Positions 35,501 to 46,054 of a DNA stretch of 64,000 nucleotides are shown piece by piece. The position numbers and the translations under genes are program-made. A model generated the notes under the pieces. It was not told where the DNA came from. It made no database searches and was given only the letters and a program-made list of their open reading frames with translations. This DNA is from Nelumbo lutea (Eukaryota; Streptophyta; Magnoliopsida; Proteales; Nelumbonaceae): positions 24,255,875-24,319,874 of the forward strand of contig JAKGHH010000005.1 of assembly GCA_022828595.1 (NCBI GenBank), in the 5' to 3' direction. Within the stretch, counting starts at the first letter, position 1. Each line of letters starts with the position of its first letter.

Positions 35501-38500
35501 TAGGAAACCACTAAAAATTGACTATATGCACCAAAAATGCGGCATAATAACAAAAACCATAAACTGAGGCTACTAGGAGGGTACCCATATATCTTAGATG
35601 ATCAATTCAAGTGGAGAGAATTTGGAAGAATTAGGGAAGGACAGTTCCTGGGTCTTGGCATTTGACAAGTTGACAGGGACCACAAAATGACAATTCATTT
35701 GTAGAGGTTGACAGAGAGTTGGTTTTAACTACAGGGAAAACTAGCTATTTTCTTTGGGATTAGAGAAACAATGAAGCACTGCAGAGCTAGCATTAGATGA
35801 ATCGCTAGATCATTGAATGTAATTGCTGATGGTCTTACCAAATCAGGGATATAGAGGACTTTTTCATTTAGCAATAACTCCTCTGTTTTTTATAATGGGA
35901 AATGGGGTTCCAACCTGTTATACAATTAAAGAATGACCACATGATCAACAGTCTCACTGTTAAAATCACCACAATAGGATACCAATATAACAAAGGGAAC
36001 TCTCCATGGAACTGAAAATTGAAACTTCTATAACAATAACAATAATAATAACAACAACAACAATAATAATAAAGAACAACAACTTACCAAAGAACTGGGT
36101 AAAAATACGAGTGAAAAAGCTCAAGTTACGGGAAACATTGTAAGCTAATGCAGGAGGAAGAGGTTTCACAATGGTGTCAATGCTGAACACCCTTTGAAGA
36201 AACTGCATCAACAACAAAAATTTACACTTCAGTGTTAGATCATTAACTCGGCAAGAACAATCAAAATTAATAAAAATAAAACAGATGGCATGCAGTTGAT
36301 ATATGAGAATTTAGACCAGTACAACAGAAACACATGGGGTTCTTCTTATGAGTTCCAATAAGAACACAGAATCTTGGATTGTAGCGAAACAATAACTAAA
36401 TTGGTGTGATTTGATAACCAAAAATTTAATGTTAAACGACCAAGAAATGTAAAACCTTTTAGGGCATCAAAGGCATGAAATTGTTAAAAAAGAGAAGTGT
36501 TGATGAAGGTGTTCCTCCTGCATGATGTGGCTACTACATAGGATATCGCTAAAGCACTTCATGCCAGATTGTTATTTAAAATGTCACAGCAAGAAGAACC
36601 TTCCTGAATGATTAAAACATCCCAATGGCAAGCTCTTGTTTGGTTTCGCAGTTGTAATCTGTAACCCCAAGTTGGTTTCATTGCACGCTGAAATTTGGGA
36701 CCCCCGAACAATTGGCACCATCCTTTATTTCAGTGATACTACCATCTCCAACATGACAAGGCACAATGACAATAAGTACACTTGATATGCAGGCACACTT
36801 CCTCAGGCAACCTTGGATGCAAAACACTCAAGGCCATCTACCATCTTATGGAGTAATAATGCAAGCAAAATACCAAAACAGAGGCCTAGAACCTAAGACA
36901 AAACAAAATAAAGACTACTACACACATTTAACGCCATTCCTGCACAGCTACATTCATGATTCCAAGAAAACATTGGCCAGGTAGTAAATATCATTTGCAA
37001 ATCAAAGCACCAAAGGCTCAAAATGCAAATATGCAAATGCAAATATAGGTCCAATAATAGGTCACCATTAACAGAACCCCATACCTTTTATTTTTCTAAT
37101 TTCCAAGTAAAAAGCAGACAAAAATAATCTATCTGCTTCAAAAAATAATGGCAAAATGTGTACCACCAACAAATGTTCTACCATCACGATCTAGATCTCC
37201 TCTTTGTTGATGCAGTAGGGCTGGAACAAACTATCACAAGACAGAAAGATGGAGAAAGAGACAAGAGAGAAATCCCAAAGAATCACTCTAGGGTTTGTAG
37301 GAATCACTCCATACAGCAAACTTGCAAGAGAGCTCTAAAGAAATCTTCATTAGCTTCAAAAGGAAGATAATAATCTATTTATAGAGTGACTTGTGTAGCC
37401 CGGAATACTGTTCACCATAATTACAAAAAAGCCACTCCTCGTCTTGTGCATCAAGAAACATAATAACTTTCTACCTACTAATGCAAATAAATGCAAAATT
37501 GAAAGAGAGAAGTACTACTAAGCTAGAGGAACAAGATGATATAGCCCAAGCCCACATGAGACTGGTCAAAATGACAAAAATACCCCTGACTAGATCAGTC
37601 CAAGTCCCAAGAGTCTTCCCCATGCCAAATCAGAACTTGTTTATTAACCTTCTTCTTACGAGAATAGGTCTTATAATGCTTGGACCGATCCCATCATCTC
37701 TCCCCGACTTGAAAGCACTCAAGCTTGACAAGTTAAAGGCATGGTATTGCTCAAAAAGTTCTGGATTAAGATGATACAAGTCTTCAGTTGTAATCCATGA
37801 ACATTCTAAAAGAAGTAGATTCTTCCACTTTACAAGAAACTTTTGATAACCCCCACTTGCTGTCAAAATCAACTTCTCATCAATGATGTCTTTAGGCACA
37901 TCAGTATATGGCCATGATATGCACTTAGATCTTCAACATTGAAGATTGGGCTAACTCCCGTGTCGCTTGGCTGCTCTAGGACATAGGCATTAGAACTAAT
38001 TTTCTCAGTGATCTTGTAGGAACTTGCACTCTTGGAGTGAAGATTCTTATAAAAACCCATAGGAAAGCGTTCAAGACATACACACACCATAACCATATCA
38101 CCTTCTTGAAAATCACCTAGGCATCCTATGTAAATCAGCTTTGGCTTTGTATGCATCACTGCTAAGAGAAATCTTGTGTCTAACTTCATCATGGATTTCT
38201 CTCATGTGGTGAGCAAAGCCTTCAACCTCTATGCTAGTCCTGGTGTCTTGTGGTAAAGACACTAAATCAATAGGCCTCTTAGGCTGAATTCCAGTAACTA
38301 TCTCAAAGGGACTTCTTCCAGATGACCTGTTAACTAAATTGTTGTAAGCAAATTCAGCCAATAGGAAGATGAGATCCCACCTGGAAGTATGGTCACCAAC
38401 TAAGAAACGTAGCATATCACCGAGGCTCCTATTAACTACCTCAGTATGGCCATCAGTCTAAGGAAGGAATGAAGGTGAGAACTTCAGTTTTGTATTAAGG

Positions 38501-41500
38501 AGTTCCAAAGTGTCTTCCAAAAGTAACTCATAAACTTAGCATCGCAATAAAAAATAATGGTAATAGGAACACCATGTAAACAAACAATTTCCCTAAAGAA
38601 TAGGTTTGCCACATGTAAGGCATCTGATGTCTTACTACAAGGAATAAAGTGGACCATTTTTGAGAACATGTCTACCACAAAATAAATTGAATTATGACCC
38701 CTTACTGTCTTGGGCAGACCTAGGACAAAATCCATAGAGAGGTCTTGCCAAGGCTTATGTGGAATTGGTAAAGGGGTGTACAACCCTGTATTTTTCTTTC
38801 TCCCTTTTGTCAATTGACAAATTCTACACTATTTGATCACACGATCAACATCAGCCTTAAGGCTAGGCCAATAAAAGCAATCTTCTGCCATAGCAATGGT
38901 CTTGTCTCGACCAAAATGCCTAGCAATTCCACTTGCATGTAATTTCCATATAACATAATCACGTAGTGAAATGTTAAAACACACAAGCAAATTCCCTTGA
39001 ACAAATAACCATCATGGATAGAAAAGCCAGGATATTCACCATTCAGATTCTCGTCAAACGATGCTAAAATCCTTGTAACTAGCATAATCTTGTTTTAGAT
39101 GATCGAACCCCACAACCTGTACAGACATAGAATGAAGTATATACACCACTAAGCTCAATGCATCAGATACTCAGTTCTCGGCACCAGTTGCATGCGTAAT
39201 CACAAAGTTATATTCTGCTAAAAATTCGGCCCATTTATGATGTCGACTACTAAGATGCTTCTCATATTTGAGATAATTGAGTGCCTCATGATCTGAATAC
39301 AGAACAAATTCTTGGGAAATTAAATAATGACGTTGATGTTAATGACATTGCACAATAGCATAGAATTCCTAGTCATATGTGGAGTACGTTTGTGTAGCTA
39401 CATTAAGCTTTTCATTGTGAAAAGTTGTAGGGTGTCGTTCTTGCATAAGCACACCACCTATTCCAACTTGGGAAGCATCACAAAACACCTCAAAGATTTT
39501 TGAAAAGTTGGGCAATTGTAACACTGTGGTCTCAGTCATCCTTTGCTTGATAGTCTCAAAGGCTTTAGTTGCAGCCTTAGGCCAAACAAATTCCCCCTTT
39601 TCCATAGCTTCTGTAATTGGTGCCATAATAATGTCGAAACTCCTTATGAAACACTTGAAAAAAGTAGCAAATCCATGAAAACTTCTCACTTCATGGATGT
39701 TAGTGGGGGTGGACCAATCAAATATAGCTTTCACCTTGTAAAGATCAGCCTTGACACCTTCAAAGTGTATAACAAATCCTAAAAAGATAACATTAGGTGT
39801 CATAAAAGAGCACTTCTTTAAGTTGATGTAGAGTTTTTCCCAGCATAAAACTCTCATCACCTGACATAAATGGTCAAGATGATCATCAGGAGTAGACTAT
39901 ATAAGAATGTCATAAGTAAACAACCAAGAAACGACCAATAAAATGACAAAATACTAGAGTCATAACTCTCATGAAAGTGCTAGGAGTATTAGTTAAGCCA
40001 AAAGGCATAATTAGCCACTCATAGAGGCCACCATTCATCTTAAAAGTGGTTTTCCATTCATCTCCAAGCTGAATCCTAACTTGGTGATATCAGCTTCTAA
40101 GATCAATCTTAGAGAAAATTGTAGCTTTGGTCATCATATCGAACATGTCATTTAAGTGTGGAATAGGGAACCAATACTTGATTGTAATCTTATTGATTGC
40201 TTTGCTATCAACACACATCCTCCATAAGCCATCCTTCTTGGAAGTGAGTAGAGCTGGTACAGCACATGGGCTGAAACTCTCTCTAATGAAGCCCTTCTTC
40301 AACGAATCATCCACTTGCCTCTTCAACTCGGCATGTTCTATGGGATTCATTCGGTATACAGACAAATTAGGTAGTTGGGACCCAAGAATCAAGTTTATTG
40401 CATGTTGGACATCATATAGAGGTAGTAATTCATTAGGCAACTCTTCTGGGATCAAATCTGAAAAATCAGCCAACAAGCCTCCAACCTCCTTAAGCACCTC
40501 TGAAATAAGGGCATGTGCTGGTTTATTCGCTTCTTTCACTATTAGGGAATAAACAAGGCCTCAATCTTTGATCTCCTCCTCAAATTGCTTCTTGGACAAC
40601 ATGAGAGGTTGCTTCTTTTGTTCAACTACTTGTTTCTAAGGTGGAACTACCTTTTAAGGGGTCTTAGTATGCTTCTTGATGAAATCAAGTGACATAGGTT
40701 TCATAACAATTCTCTTTCCACTAAATAGAAAGTAATATGTATTTTCTTTCCCACAATGGTATACATCCCTATCATAAAGTCATGGTCGGACTAACAAAAT
40801 AGTTGTAACGTTCATAGGAACAACATCACACCAAATATCATCAACATAAGACCCATAAGAAATAGAAACAAGAGCTCTTTGTTCTACCTAAAGAGTCATC
40901 TTATTTAACCAGGCAATCTTGTATGGTTGAGGATGAGGGTGTGCAACTAGATTGAACCTTTCAACAGTAGCTGCAGAAACAACATTCATGTTGGTTCCCC
41001 ACTCTTCGATTCAGCATGGCTCATTGCATCATTATTTGCAATCAAGGAAGAACCTTTTTTTTCCATTTACTTTTTTCATTCCTGCTAGCATGATTGGATG
41101 AGCCATTCTTTTTCCTTTTCCAAACTTACATTACTGATAACACAACCTGGGTCTGCCAACCCTCCATCCACCAAGTGTTGTTTTTGAAATGCCCTTTTTA
41201 TTTTTTTCATCAGTTAACATGTATTTTATTAAAATTCAGATTGTAAACAGTTTACACAACCTGGTGATGGAACTATTGGTCCCCTTTAATCACTCTATTC
41301 TATCCCTCATTCAGCCTCAACCTCCTTTGCAATCTTCTCCACTTCCCTTATCACATGTTTAAACATCCATGGGGTAATGGTTGTTGTTTGCTGTCCATGA
41401 AATTACTACTTTTGAGTCCCCTTTCACTTCAACATGTCTGTATCCTAGCTGTTTGGCTAGCTTTAACCCTTGTAGTAATGCCAATAGTTCAGCCTTCAAT

Positions 41501-44500
41501 GAGTTTCCGATGCCAATCGGTCCTAAGAACATACCCAATATCTTCCTTTCAGAATTTCTGAATACTCCTATTCCTGAGATGCCCGGATTTCCAAAGGAGC
41601 TCCCATCAAAATTCAATTTTACTTTATTGCCTTCTGGTGGTTTCCACTCAAACCTTACTTTATCTCTTACTCTCGATGACTGCTACTTCAGACCATGTTC
41701 TTAGAATGTTTGTGGATAAGAAGACTTGAAAGCAATCCAAGAGTTTTACCCAATGAGATACTTTCACCTTGATACTATCAATCACTTCCTCTATTGTTTT
41801 ACTTTTTTCCAAGAAAATTATGTTGTTCCTCTCTTCCCTTATTACCCAACAAATTGCTACTTTTGTTGCTTTCCACATTGCCATCCCTCTTTTCTTTCGC
41901 TGTTTCAAGAATTCATGGTTGAAGAGTCCTGCCACATCTTGAGGGGGAACACACTTGTAGCCAAAGAGAATACAAAAGAATTCCCAAATTCAAAGCACAA
42001 AAGAACAGGATATCATTAAATGAGAAAGGGTCTCACCAATTTCCTTATACAAAGAGCATACATGAGGAGAGGCAAATGTATAGCCTTCTTTTCTGCAACA
42101 TATCACAAGTGTTTACCTTATCGAGGAATATTTCCCAGCAGAAGGCTTGGATCTTCGGGGGAATAGGTTTGCACCAATTTTCTTTCATAGGGAAATCCCC
42201 ACCTAAGAGGTTGGGGAAGCAAGTACTGAAATGCCTTTTTTATAATCTTCTCATTCTTCTTGTAGGTGTAAGAAGTTGTGCACCATGCAAATTCATTCTT
42301 GTCCTGGGATGAAACAGTTTAAATCTTCGTTATTTCTTTTTTGTTATCAACCATCTTCTTGCACTCTGCAACTGAGAAGGAAGAAACGAAAATAGACCAC
42401 CATCATGGTCTATTGTCATGTTATTATCCTTCATATTAACAAGAGGCAGAACCAAGTCACGTGACTCCTTAGAAGGATCATTTGTCTGTTGGTTTGGACC
42501 ACCTACCTCCAACTGAGCCATTAACAAATCAATAGAGTTTAGTTCCTTGTCGCTTCTAAAACGTTTATGAATTCTTTTCCACTTCCCATAAAAGTGATCC
42601 TCAAGGTCTGAGCCGCAATCTACTCAATAACTGTTGAGGGCCCGGGAATAGGATCTCGTCACGGGTCGGTCCACGGAGAAAACCTCCTGCTTTCCCTTGT
42701 TCCTTCCTGCTCGTGATGAACCTATCTTGGCACCTTCGGTGATTTGTCCAAGAGATCACCAACTCTCCTAACTCACTCTTGACTGAATAATTTGATATCT
42801 CATTCAATAATGGGGTCTCCTTAAATAGGAGATTACAAGAGTCCTAATCAAAGGGAGTCTCCTTGCTGAATAGGGAGACTTCCAGTTTTATCTTGCTAAG
42901 GATAAGATAAGCTAATCCTAATTTGATAAGCTACTAACAAGATAAGATAAGCTAAGCTAATCCTAATCTGATAAGCTATTAACAAGATATGATAAGAGAT
43001 AAGAACAATAAGATAAGAACAAGCAAAATGAGCTAATCTAATCTAGATAAGGCTGCTGTTGCCGAACTGGGTAGGATGAGCATCACTGAATCCTTGCTGC
43101 TACTGGCGGTGAGCCCGGGGCCTGTTGCTGCCGGCGGCGATGGTACGTCTTCCCGAGGAAGGCGTCCATAACAATAACATCTCCTAATCCACAACGAAAA
43201 CCACATTCTTTCCCATTTGCCCATTCACCTTCCTAGGAATCATTAAAACACCAACCCACTTCATTCCCCTTTACTCTTCTGCCACATGGAACCCACCCTA
43301 CCACATCATCACCTTCAACCTCCCACCCTAACTCCACAAGACATTTCAACTTCCATACTAATCTAAACCTTGTATCACCAACCATTGGAATGACCTTCAA
43401 TCGCTCAAGGGAAGTGTCTTGTGATTACAAGAAGTGATGGCTTCAAGCCATCACAACCATCACAGTTGTCTAACAACTAAACTACCTGTCTCCACAATTT
43501 TCTGATTACAAGAAGGAACCCATCTTCCATTTGGAGCACCCCCTGAGCTGAAGGGATCAAAGCTTCCACAATGTCATCTGCCACAACGCCCATATCTAAC
43601 AGAGCCGCATCATGGCCAAACGGGATAATTGAAACTGTACCCTCAATCTTAAAAAACTTCATAATAGTTTCTCTCACAAACCCCCAATTCATAACTTCCT
43701 TAGTGAATTTCACAACCAATAAATTTTCCTGTTGATCATTCTCTCTTTTCAGCAAAACCTTGGGTATGTCAACTTTATTGCACATCACTATGTTCAATTT
43801 TTTTTTATCAATAACCATGTTAAATTTCTTTTAACTTCTCTTCATCCCCCCTGTTCAATCTTTCCCCTTGTCTCTCCTCAATAGTCTTCCTTTTCATCAA
43901 CATGCACTTGACAGGATTAAACTGCTAACCCGAATTTTGCTGATCCTTTTCAAGTGTTTTTTTCCACTCTCTTTTTTTCTTGTCTGAACATGTCCGCCTG
44001 CTCCTGTAAAAGGGAAGCAAAATCCAACCACCTATTTGAACTTCTCCCTTGAAGAATACAAATCATTTGTCATCATTGTTCTCCAAAGTACTCCTTACAA
44101 CAAATAAATAACAAGGGAGATGAAGTTTTATTGAACCAAACTGTCGCATTACTCCATTGCTTTGAAAGTTCACAACTGGTAATATGTACTCATAAAACAT
44201 AACAGTACAACTGTACAACACAAGCAAGACAATGGGAACATATGCAAAGGAAAAGATGACCACAATTGTAATCTGATGGAGAAGTTGTTGGTGAATAGTT
44301 GTTATGTCAATGACTACAATGGTTTGCCCAATCCAAAGAGAAAAACAACAGTAGTACTAATGTTATAAGGGATTATACAGGTAATTATATACTGGCAAGT
44401 GGCAAAATGAAAACTCAAGCCAAGTTTTACTCCAACCAGGGAGCCCTGATGGCTGAAGAGTTTCCAATAACAATTCTTTTACTAATGTCCTTTACCAACT

Positions 44501-46054
44501 TCATATAACAGCAAGTTTTTCTTGGCTACGTAAAAATAAAATAAAAGAAATTTCAAAAGAAATTCCAAACCCTTTCCACCATTTCGTTTAACACAATGAC
44601 CTATTTCACAGTTCAACTTCCGTAACCTCTTGAAGAGAATTTTTCGGTTATCAAAATGTTTTCCAACTAATTCCTTTTACTCATCATTTTATAATTATGT
44701 CCTAATACCTGCACCTGATTTTACCCTTTCTATTTTTCTTCCATACTGAGAGCCTCTATCCCTCCTTCAAAGTGATAGTGCATATCCCAACTATATGGGG
44801 TCAGTTAGCTAAATGAATCCTTTTCACCATTCAATTCTGTTTAATGCCATATCCATTTTTAAATTAGTGCTCAAACAATTTCTTACTACTTCAACCCATG
44901 TCCATTTTGGTCTTCCCCAACCCTTTTAACTCCTTCAACTTTCAACAGATCACTTCTTCTTATGGGTATTGTCAAAGCCTTCTATGCATATGATCAAACC
45001 ATTTTAGTTTACTTTCTCTCATTTTATCACCTATTGGAACTACTCCTAGGTTCCTTCAAATGACTTCACTTCTGACCCAATCCTTTCTAGTTTTTTCCAC
45101 TCATTGGAGTTCCTAAAAGCAACATTGTCCTGATTCAGTAAGCTCTTAAAGCCACCACTTCCATAGACCCTTCTGTAACCATTTCTATTCCCAACTACAA
45201 CATGTGTCTAACATATTACTTGCCTTCCCCTACACAAGGAAATTAACAAAATACTATATAACCCTAGATAAAATGATCAACAGTTGCTCATTGAACTCAT
45301 AATTGCCCCTGCCCAATATTCAAAACATTCACATCAGGGAACACAAGGAAACTAAGTATCCAAAGGAAACTGAAAAGTTCAATTCAGTTCCATGACACAG
45401 ATATCTAATAGCAATCAGGATTAAGAGAGACTAAAAGTGTATAAAATGTTTTCTTAACAAGTAAAGAGAGATACGACATCTAATAGAATTAATATTATCA
45501 ATTAAAGAAAATCAAACTACAAAATCCAAAAGGCTATCAAATAAACCAAAATACCAAAAGAAAAACAAAATTAGATATCAATGATAATACGAAAATTTTA
45601 TCTTGCAGCTTTACACAAACAAAATTCAGAGGATATAAGAAATGGGAATCGAAGAAAGACTTGAAAGTTGAAACCACTAATAACACTCTCCGAATATAGA
45701 TGGAGACCGGCCAATTTGAGTATAAGTAAAAATGAGAAATAAGTAGCAGAGGAGAACATCAGTTAACGATGGATTCAACTCCGGAACACATCGAAATAAA
45801 GAAGAAAAGGAGAATTTTATATGGAAGAATAAAACCTGAAAGTTCCTTTGGAAGCTGTATCTAAGCTCTGGATCAATCTCTGAAAGTGACTCGTCATCGT
45901 CTTTGGTAGATTTCGAGGAGATAGATTTCTTACGAGGGACATACATGGTAGGCGTCATCCCCGGCTGGTTGGTGGCTCTAAGCTTAGCGTCCGGAAACTT
46001 TTCGGATTTTTGTTCATCCCTCCATGGCGCAGAAGCGAGAAGCTCCTTCTTCAT
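20458..46054 (-). CDS. Three-exon host gene for a small conserved plant protein (135 aa)
   Basis: Coding segments are 46054-45836, 36202-36088 and 20531-20458 (stop TGA at 20460-20458): 219+115+74 nt, or 136 codons with the stop. Intron phases are 0 and 1, and all four splice borders are GT/AG. The start is the first in-frame [14 protein letters not shown]. The middle is acidic and then reads [13 protein letters not shown]; exon 2 starts FLQRVFSID and ends RIFTQFF; exon 3 reads [16 protein letters not shown] and ends KARRVR. From memory the C-terminal half is a conserved block in plant proteins of this size whose function I do not know. I see no signal peptide or clear membrane segment. No stop or frameshift interrupts the joined frame, although both introns are full of decayed transposons, so purifying selection is likely. 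Cis-splicing across 9.6 and 15.6 kb is inferred, not shown. Confidence 0.85.
21840..23790 (+). mobile_element. Deleted Ty1/copia remnant in intron 2
   Basis: Before and after the MITE lies the integrase-RT linker, ending with [15 protein letters not shown]. It then jumps to the RT catalytic [12 protein letters not shown] (near 22680), so most of the RT is deleted. It continues with [37 protein letters not shown] and the RNase H region ([10 protein letters not shown]). A 3' LTR starts at about 23629 (TGTTGAGAATATTTATG) and breaks off near 23790 at a LINE fragment. The linker matches the minus-strand copia at 51.5 kb, so they may share a lineage. Confidence 0.8.
21947..22407. mobile_element. 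hAT-like MITE (461 bp) inserted in copia
   Basis: Terminal inverted repeats TAGGGGTGCTCAC and, at the far end, TTGCTCACCCCTA (8 bp identical, then diverged). The flanks GGCAGAAA (21939-21946) and GGCACCAA (22408-22415) look like an 8-bp target duplication with two changes. The ends are rich in GGTTCGGTT/AACCGAACC and the centre is an AT-rich core. It has no coding capacity. 8-bp duplications and these ends fit the hAT superfamily. Confidence 0.75.
23795..24243 (+). mobile_element. 5'-truncated LINE tail with RNase H and poly(A)
   Basis: Encodes the C-terminal plant RNase [31 protein letters not shown], then [18 protein letters not shown], ending FWAVL. A 3' UTR of about 100 bp ends in a short A-run at 24235-24243. 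It closely resembles the RNase H tail of the L1 element at 35.1 kb, so both belong to one family. Confidence 0.8.
24244..25110 (-). mobile_element. LINE fragment, EN-RT linker and RT start
   Basis: On the minus strand it reads, with stops and frame changes, [53 protein letters not shown] and [10 protein letters not shown]: the linker and RT fingers of an L1-type ORF2. It begins exactly where the poly(A) of the preceding LINE tail ends. Confidence 0.75.
25229..27383 (+). pseudogene. LINE ORF1 remnant
   Basis: Broken frame with stretches such as [13 protein letters not shown], then a long acidic region ([19 protein letters not shown]) and a lysine-rich C-terminal part ([28 protein letters not shown]) that looks like a coiled coil. 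Position just upstream of the endonuclease makes it ORF1. I could not see a clear RRM or zinc knuckle. Confidence 0.6.
26010..26777 (+). repeat. 380-bp tandem duplication inside LINE ORF1
   Basis: Copy 1 (26010-26389) and copy 2 (26390-26777) both start TTGCCTGTAGCA and end GGGAAGACCAAGCGAT. They are very similar, with small indels, so the duplication is younger than the stop codons that are common in this element. Confidence 0.9.
27474..28755 (+). pseudogene. LINE ORF2 part 1: AP-type endonuclease
   Basis: Starts [17 protein letters not shown] and shows the endonuclease motifs [17 protein letters not shown] (after a frameshift near 27880), FTWSN, and SDHSPILI at about 28138. Downstream are WKELEDI-type helices and an acidic linker. 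The frame is broken at about 27905 and 28111 and by further stops. Confidence 0.85.
28761..32660 (-). mobile_element. Solo LTR B of the copia family (host of LTR A)
   Basis: Reverse orientation, starting TGAAAGAATGG and ending TTGTCTAACA. A perfect 5-bp target duplication AGTAG lies at 28756-28760 and 32661-32665. Without the inserted LTR A and its duplicated bases it is about 1944 bp, the full family length. No internal region, hence a solo LTR. Confidence 0.9.
29604..31554 (-). mobile_element. Solo LTR A nested inside solo LTR B
   Basis: 1951 bp, starting TGAAGGGAATG and ending ACTGTCTAACA, in the same orientation as LTR B. Target duplication ATCAT at 29599-29603 and 31555-31559. Removing LTR A and one ATCAT restores LTR B across the break (GCCCCATGAACTGGTG joined to ATCATATCAGCCCAG). 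Confidence 0.92.
32666..35385 (+). pseudogene. LINE ORF2 part 2: RT, zf-RVT, RNase H
   Basis: Begins in the RT at [17 protein letters not shown]. It continues through [19 protein letters not shown], the catalytic box as [10 protein letters not shown] (usual FADD, here FAND), [19 protein letters not shown], the [19 protein letters not shown] segment, a cysteine-rich zf-RVT part ([14 protein letters not shown]) and a C-terminal RNase H ([36 protein letters not shown]), ending FWAQL at 35385. The RT fingers before LVGG are missing relative to part 1, so ORF2 has an internal deletion as well as the LTR insertion. Confidence 0.85.
35760..35930 (+). pseudogene. Possible LINE RNase H tail
   Basis: One frame reads HCRASIR, then a stop, then [14 protein letters not shown], resembling the last motif of the LINE RNase H (compare [13 protein letters not shown] at 35.3 kb). 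The stretch is short, so a chance match is possible. Confidence 0.35.
36088..36202 (-). CDS. Exon 2 of the small host gene
   Basis: 115 nt. The acceptor reads GATGCAG (AG at 36204-36203) and the donor is a perfect GTAAGT starting at 36087. It encodes [19 protein letters not shown] and then a segment rich in aromatic residues, [13 protein letters not shown], with one extra base that completes an Asp codon with exon 3. Reading on past the donor gives a run of Ile and Val from a TTATTATTG repeat, which is intron. Confidence 0.88.
37180..37620 (-). repeat. 3' LTR of the chromovirus (edges approximate)
   Basis: Directly follows the chromodomain on the minus strand and carries a TATA box, CTATAAATAG (37375-37384). 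Its edges could not be fixed because the 5' LTR is absent for comparison. Confidence 0.5.
37630..40539 (-). pseudogene. Chromovirus pol remnant with chromodomain
   Basis: RT at 40539-40090 ([19 protein letters not shown], then FSKIDLRS). RT end/RNase H at 39860-39369 ([32 protein letters not shown]). Integrase at 38813-38113 ([51 protein letters not shown]). Chromodomain at about 37899-37700 ([19 protein letters not shown]). Several frame breaks separate the parts. Confidence 0.85.
42632..43173 (-). mobile_element. 542-bp solo LTR inside the LINE
   Basis: Ends TGTTGAGGG and CCATAACA, flanked by a perfect 5-bp target duplication ATAAC (42627-42631 and 43174-43178). On the minus strand a promoter-like TATTTAAGG lies near 42817, so it is read as a reverse-oriented LTR. 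It holds AGATAAGCTAA-type repeats at about 42890-43000. It matches no other LTR in the window. Confidence 0.82.
43477..43818 (-). pseudogene. LINE ORF1 N-terminal piece
   Basis: Open for 113 codons with [19 protein letters not shown], then [19 protein letters not shown], followed downstream by AALLDMG. It resembles the N-terminal domain of plant LINE ORF1 proteins. It continues with frame breaks to about 43185, where a solo LTR interrupts it. Confidence 0.55.
44750..45180 (-). mobile_element. RTE-type LINE 3' end
   Basis: Plus-strand text ATCCCAACTATATGGGGTC, TTTTGGTCTTCCCCAACCC, GATCAAACCATTTTAG and TTTCTCTCATTTTATCACC matches, from memory, the reverse of the very common plant RTE LINE 3' end (RT C-terminus plus 3' UTR). 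Coding frames are degraded. Confidence 0.65.
45836..46054 (-). CDS. Exon 1 of the small host gene
   Basis: 73 codons. No in-frame ATG is seen just upstream, where the frame stays open through a leucine-rich stretch encoded by a repeat of CTG/TTG triplets. The exon holds [11 protein letters not shown], a basic PRKKS segment, an acidic [11 protein letters not shown] segment and RYSFQRNFQ. It ends CAG before a GT donor at 45835-45834. The donor context GTTTTA is weaker than the exon 2 donor. Confidence 0.85.

Larger units (their letters stand above)
20532..36087 (-). other. Intron 2 of the host gene (15.6 kb, transposon-filled)
   Basis: GT at 36087-36086 and AG at 20533-20532. From about 21.84 to 35.49 kb it is almost wholly transposon: a copia remnant with a MITE, three LINE pieces and two nested solo LTRs. 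The stretch 20532-21840 is AT-rich with a purine-rich run near 21220-21300 and no gene I can recognise. 35495-36087 holds only a possible LINE tail and a TTATTATTG-type repeat next to the donor. Confidence 0.75.
37180..41190 (-). mobile_element. Chromovirus (Reina-like Ty3/gypsy) in intron 1
   Basis: Minus-strand order: protease region and RT (about 41.1-39.9 kb), RNase H, integrase, then a chromodomain and the 3' LTR (about 37.18-37.62 kb). A chromodomain after integrase defines chromoviruses, and the RT text ([33 protein letters not shown]) is closest in memory to the Reina clade. Gag and the 5' LTR are cut off at a LINE near 41.19 kb. Confidence 0.8.
41195..43950 (-). mobile_element. L1-type LINE, internally deleted, in intron 1
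   Basis: Minus strand: an ORF1-like segment (43818-43477 and, after the solo LTR, 42631-42330), then zf-RVT ([15 protein letters not shown] near 42170), a conserved segment with [15 protein letters not shown] (41935-41660), and RNase [35 protein letters not shown] and [11 protein letters not shown] (41616-41359). It ends in a short A-rich tail near 41200. Endonuclease and most of the RT are missing. Confidence 0.75.
36203..45835 (-). other. Intron 1 of the host gene (9.6 kb, transposon-filled)
   Basis: GT at 45835-45834 and AG at 36204-36203. It contains a chromovirus (about 37.18-41.19 kb), an L1 LINE with a solo LTR (41.19-43.95 kb) and an RTE LINE tail (44.75-45.18 kb), all on the same strand as the gene. 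The stretches 36203-37170, 43950-44750 and 45180-45835 are AT-rich intron in which I recognise nothing. Confidence 0.75.

Noticed and set aside
35966..36217. An 83-codon protein with a long Ile/Val run as a membrane protein
   Set aside because: The Ile/Val run is translated intron repeat (TTATTATTG) after a perfect GTAAGT donor; only 36202-36088 is coding.
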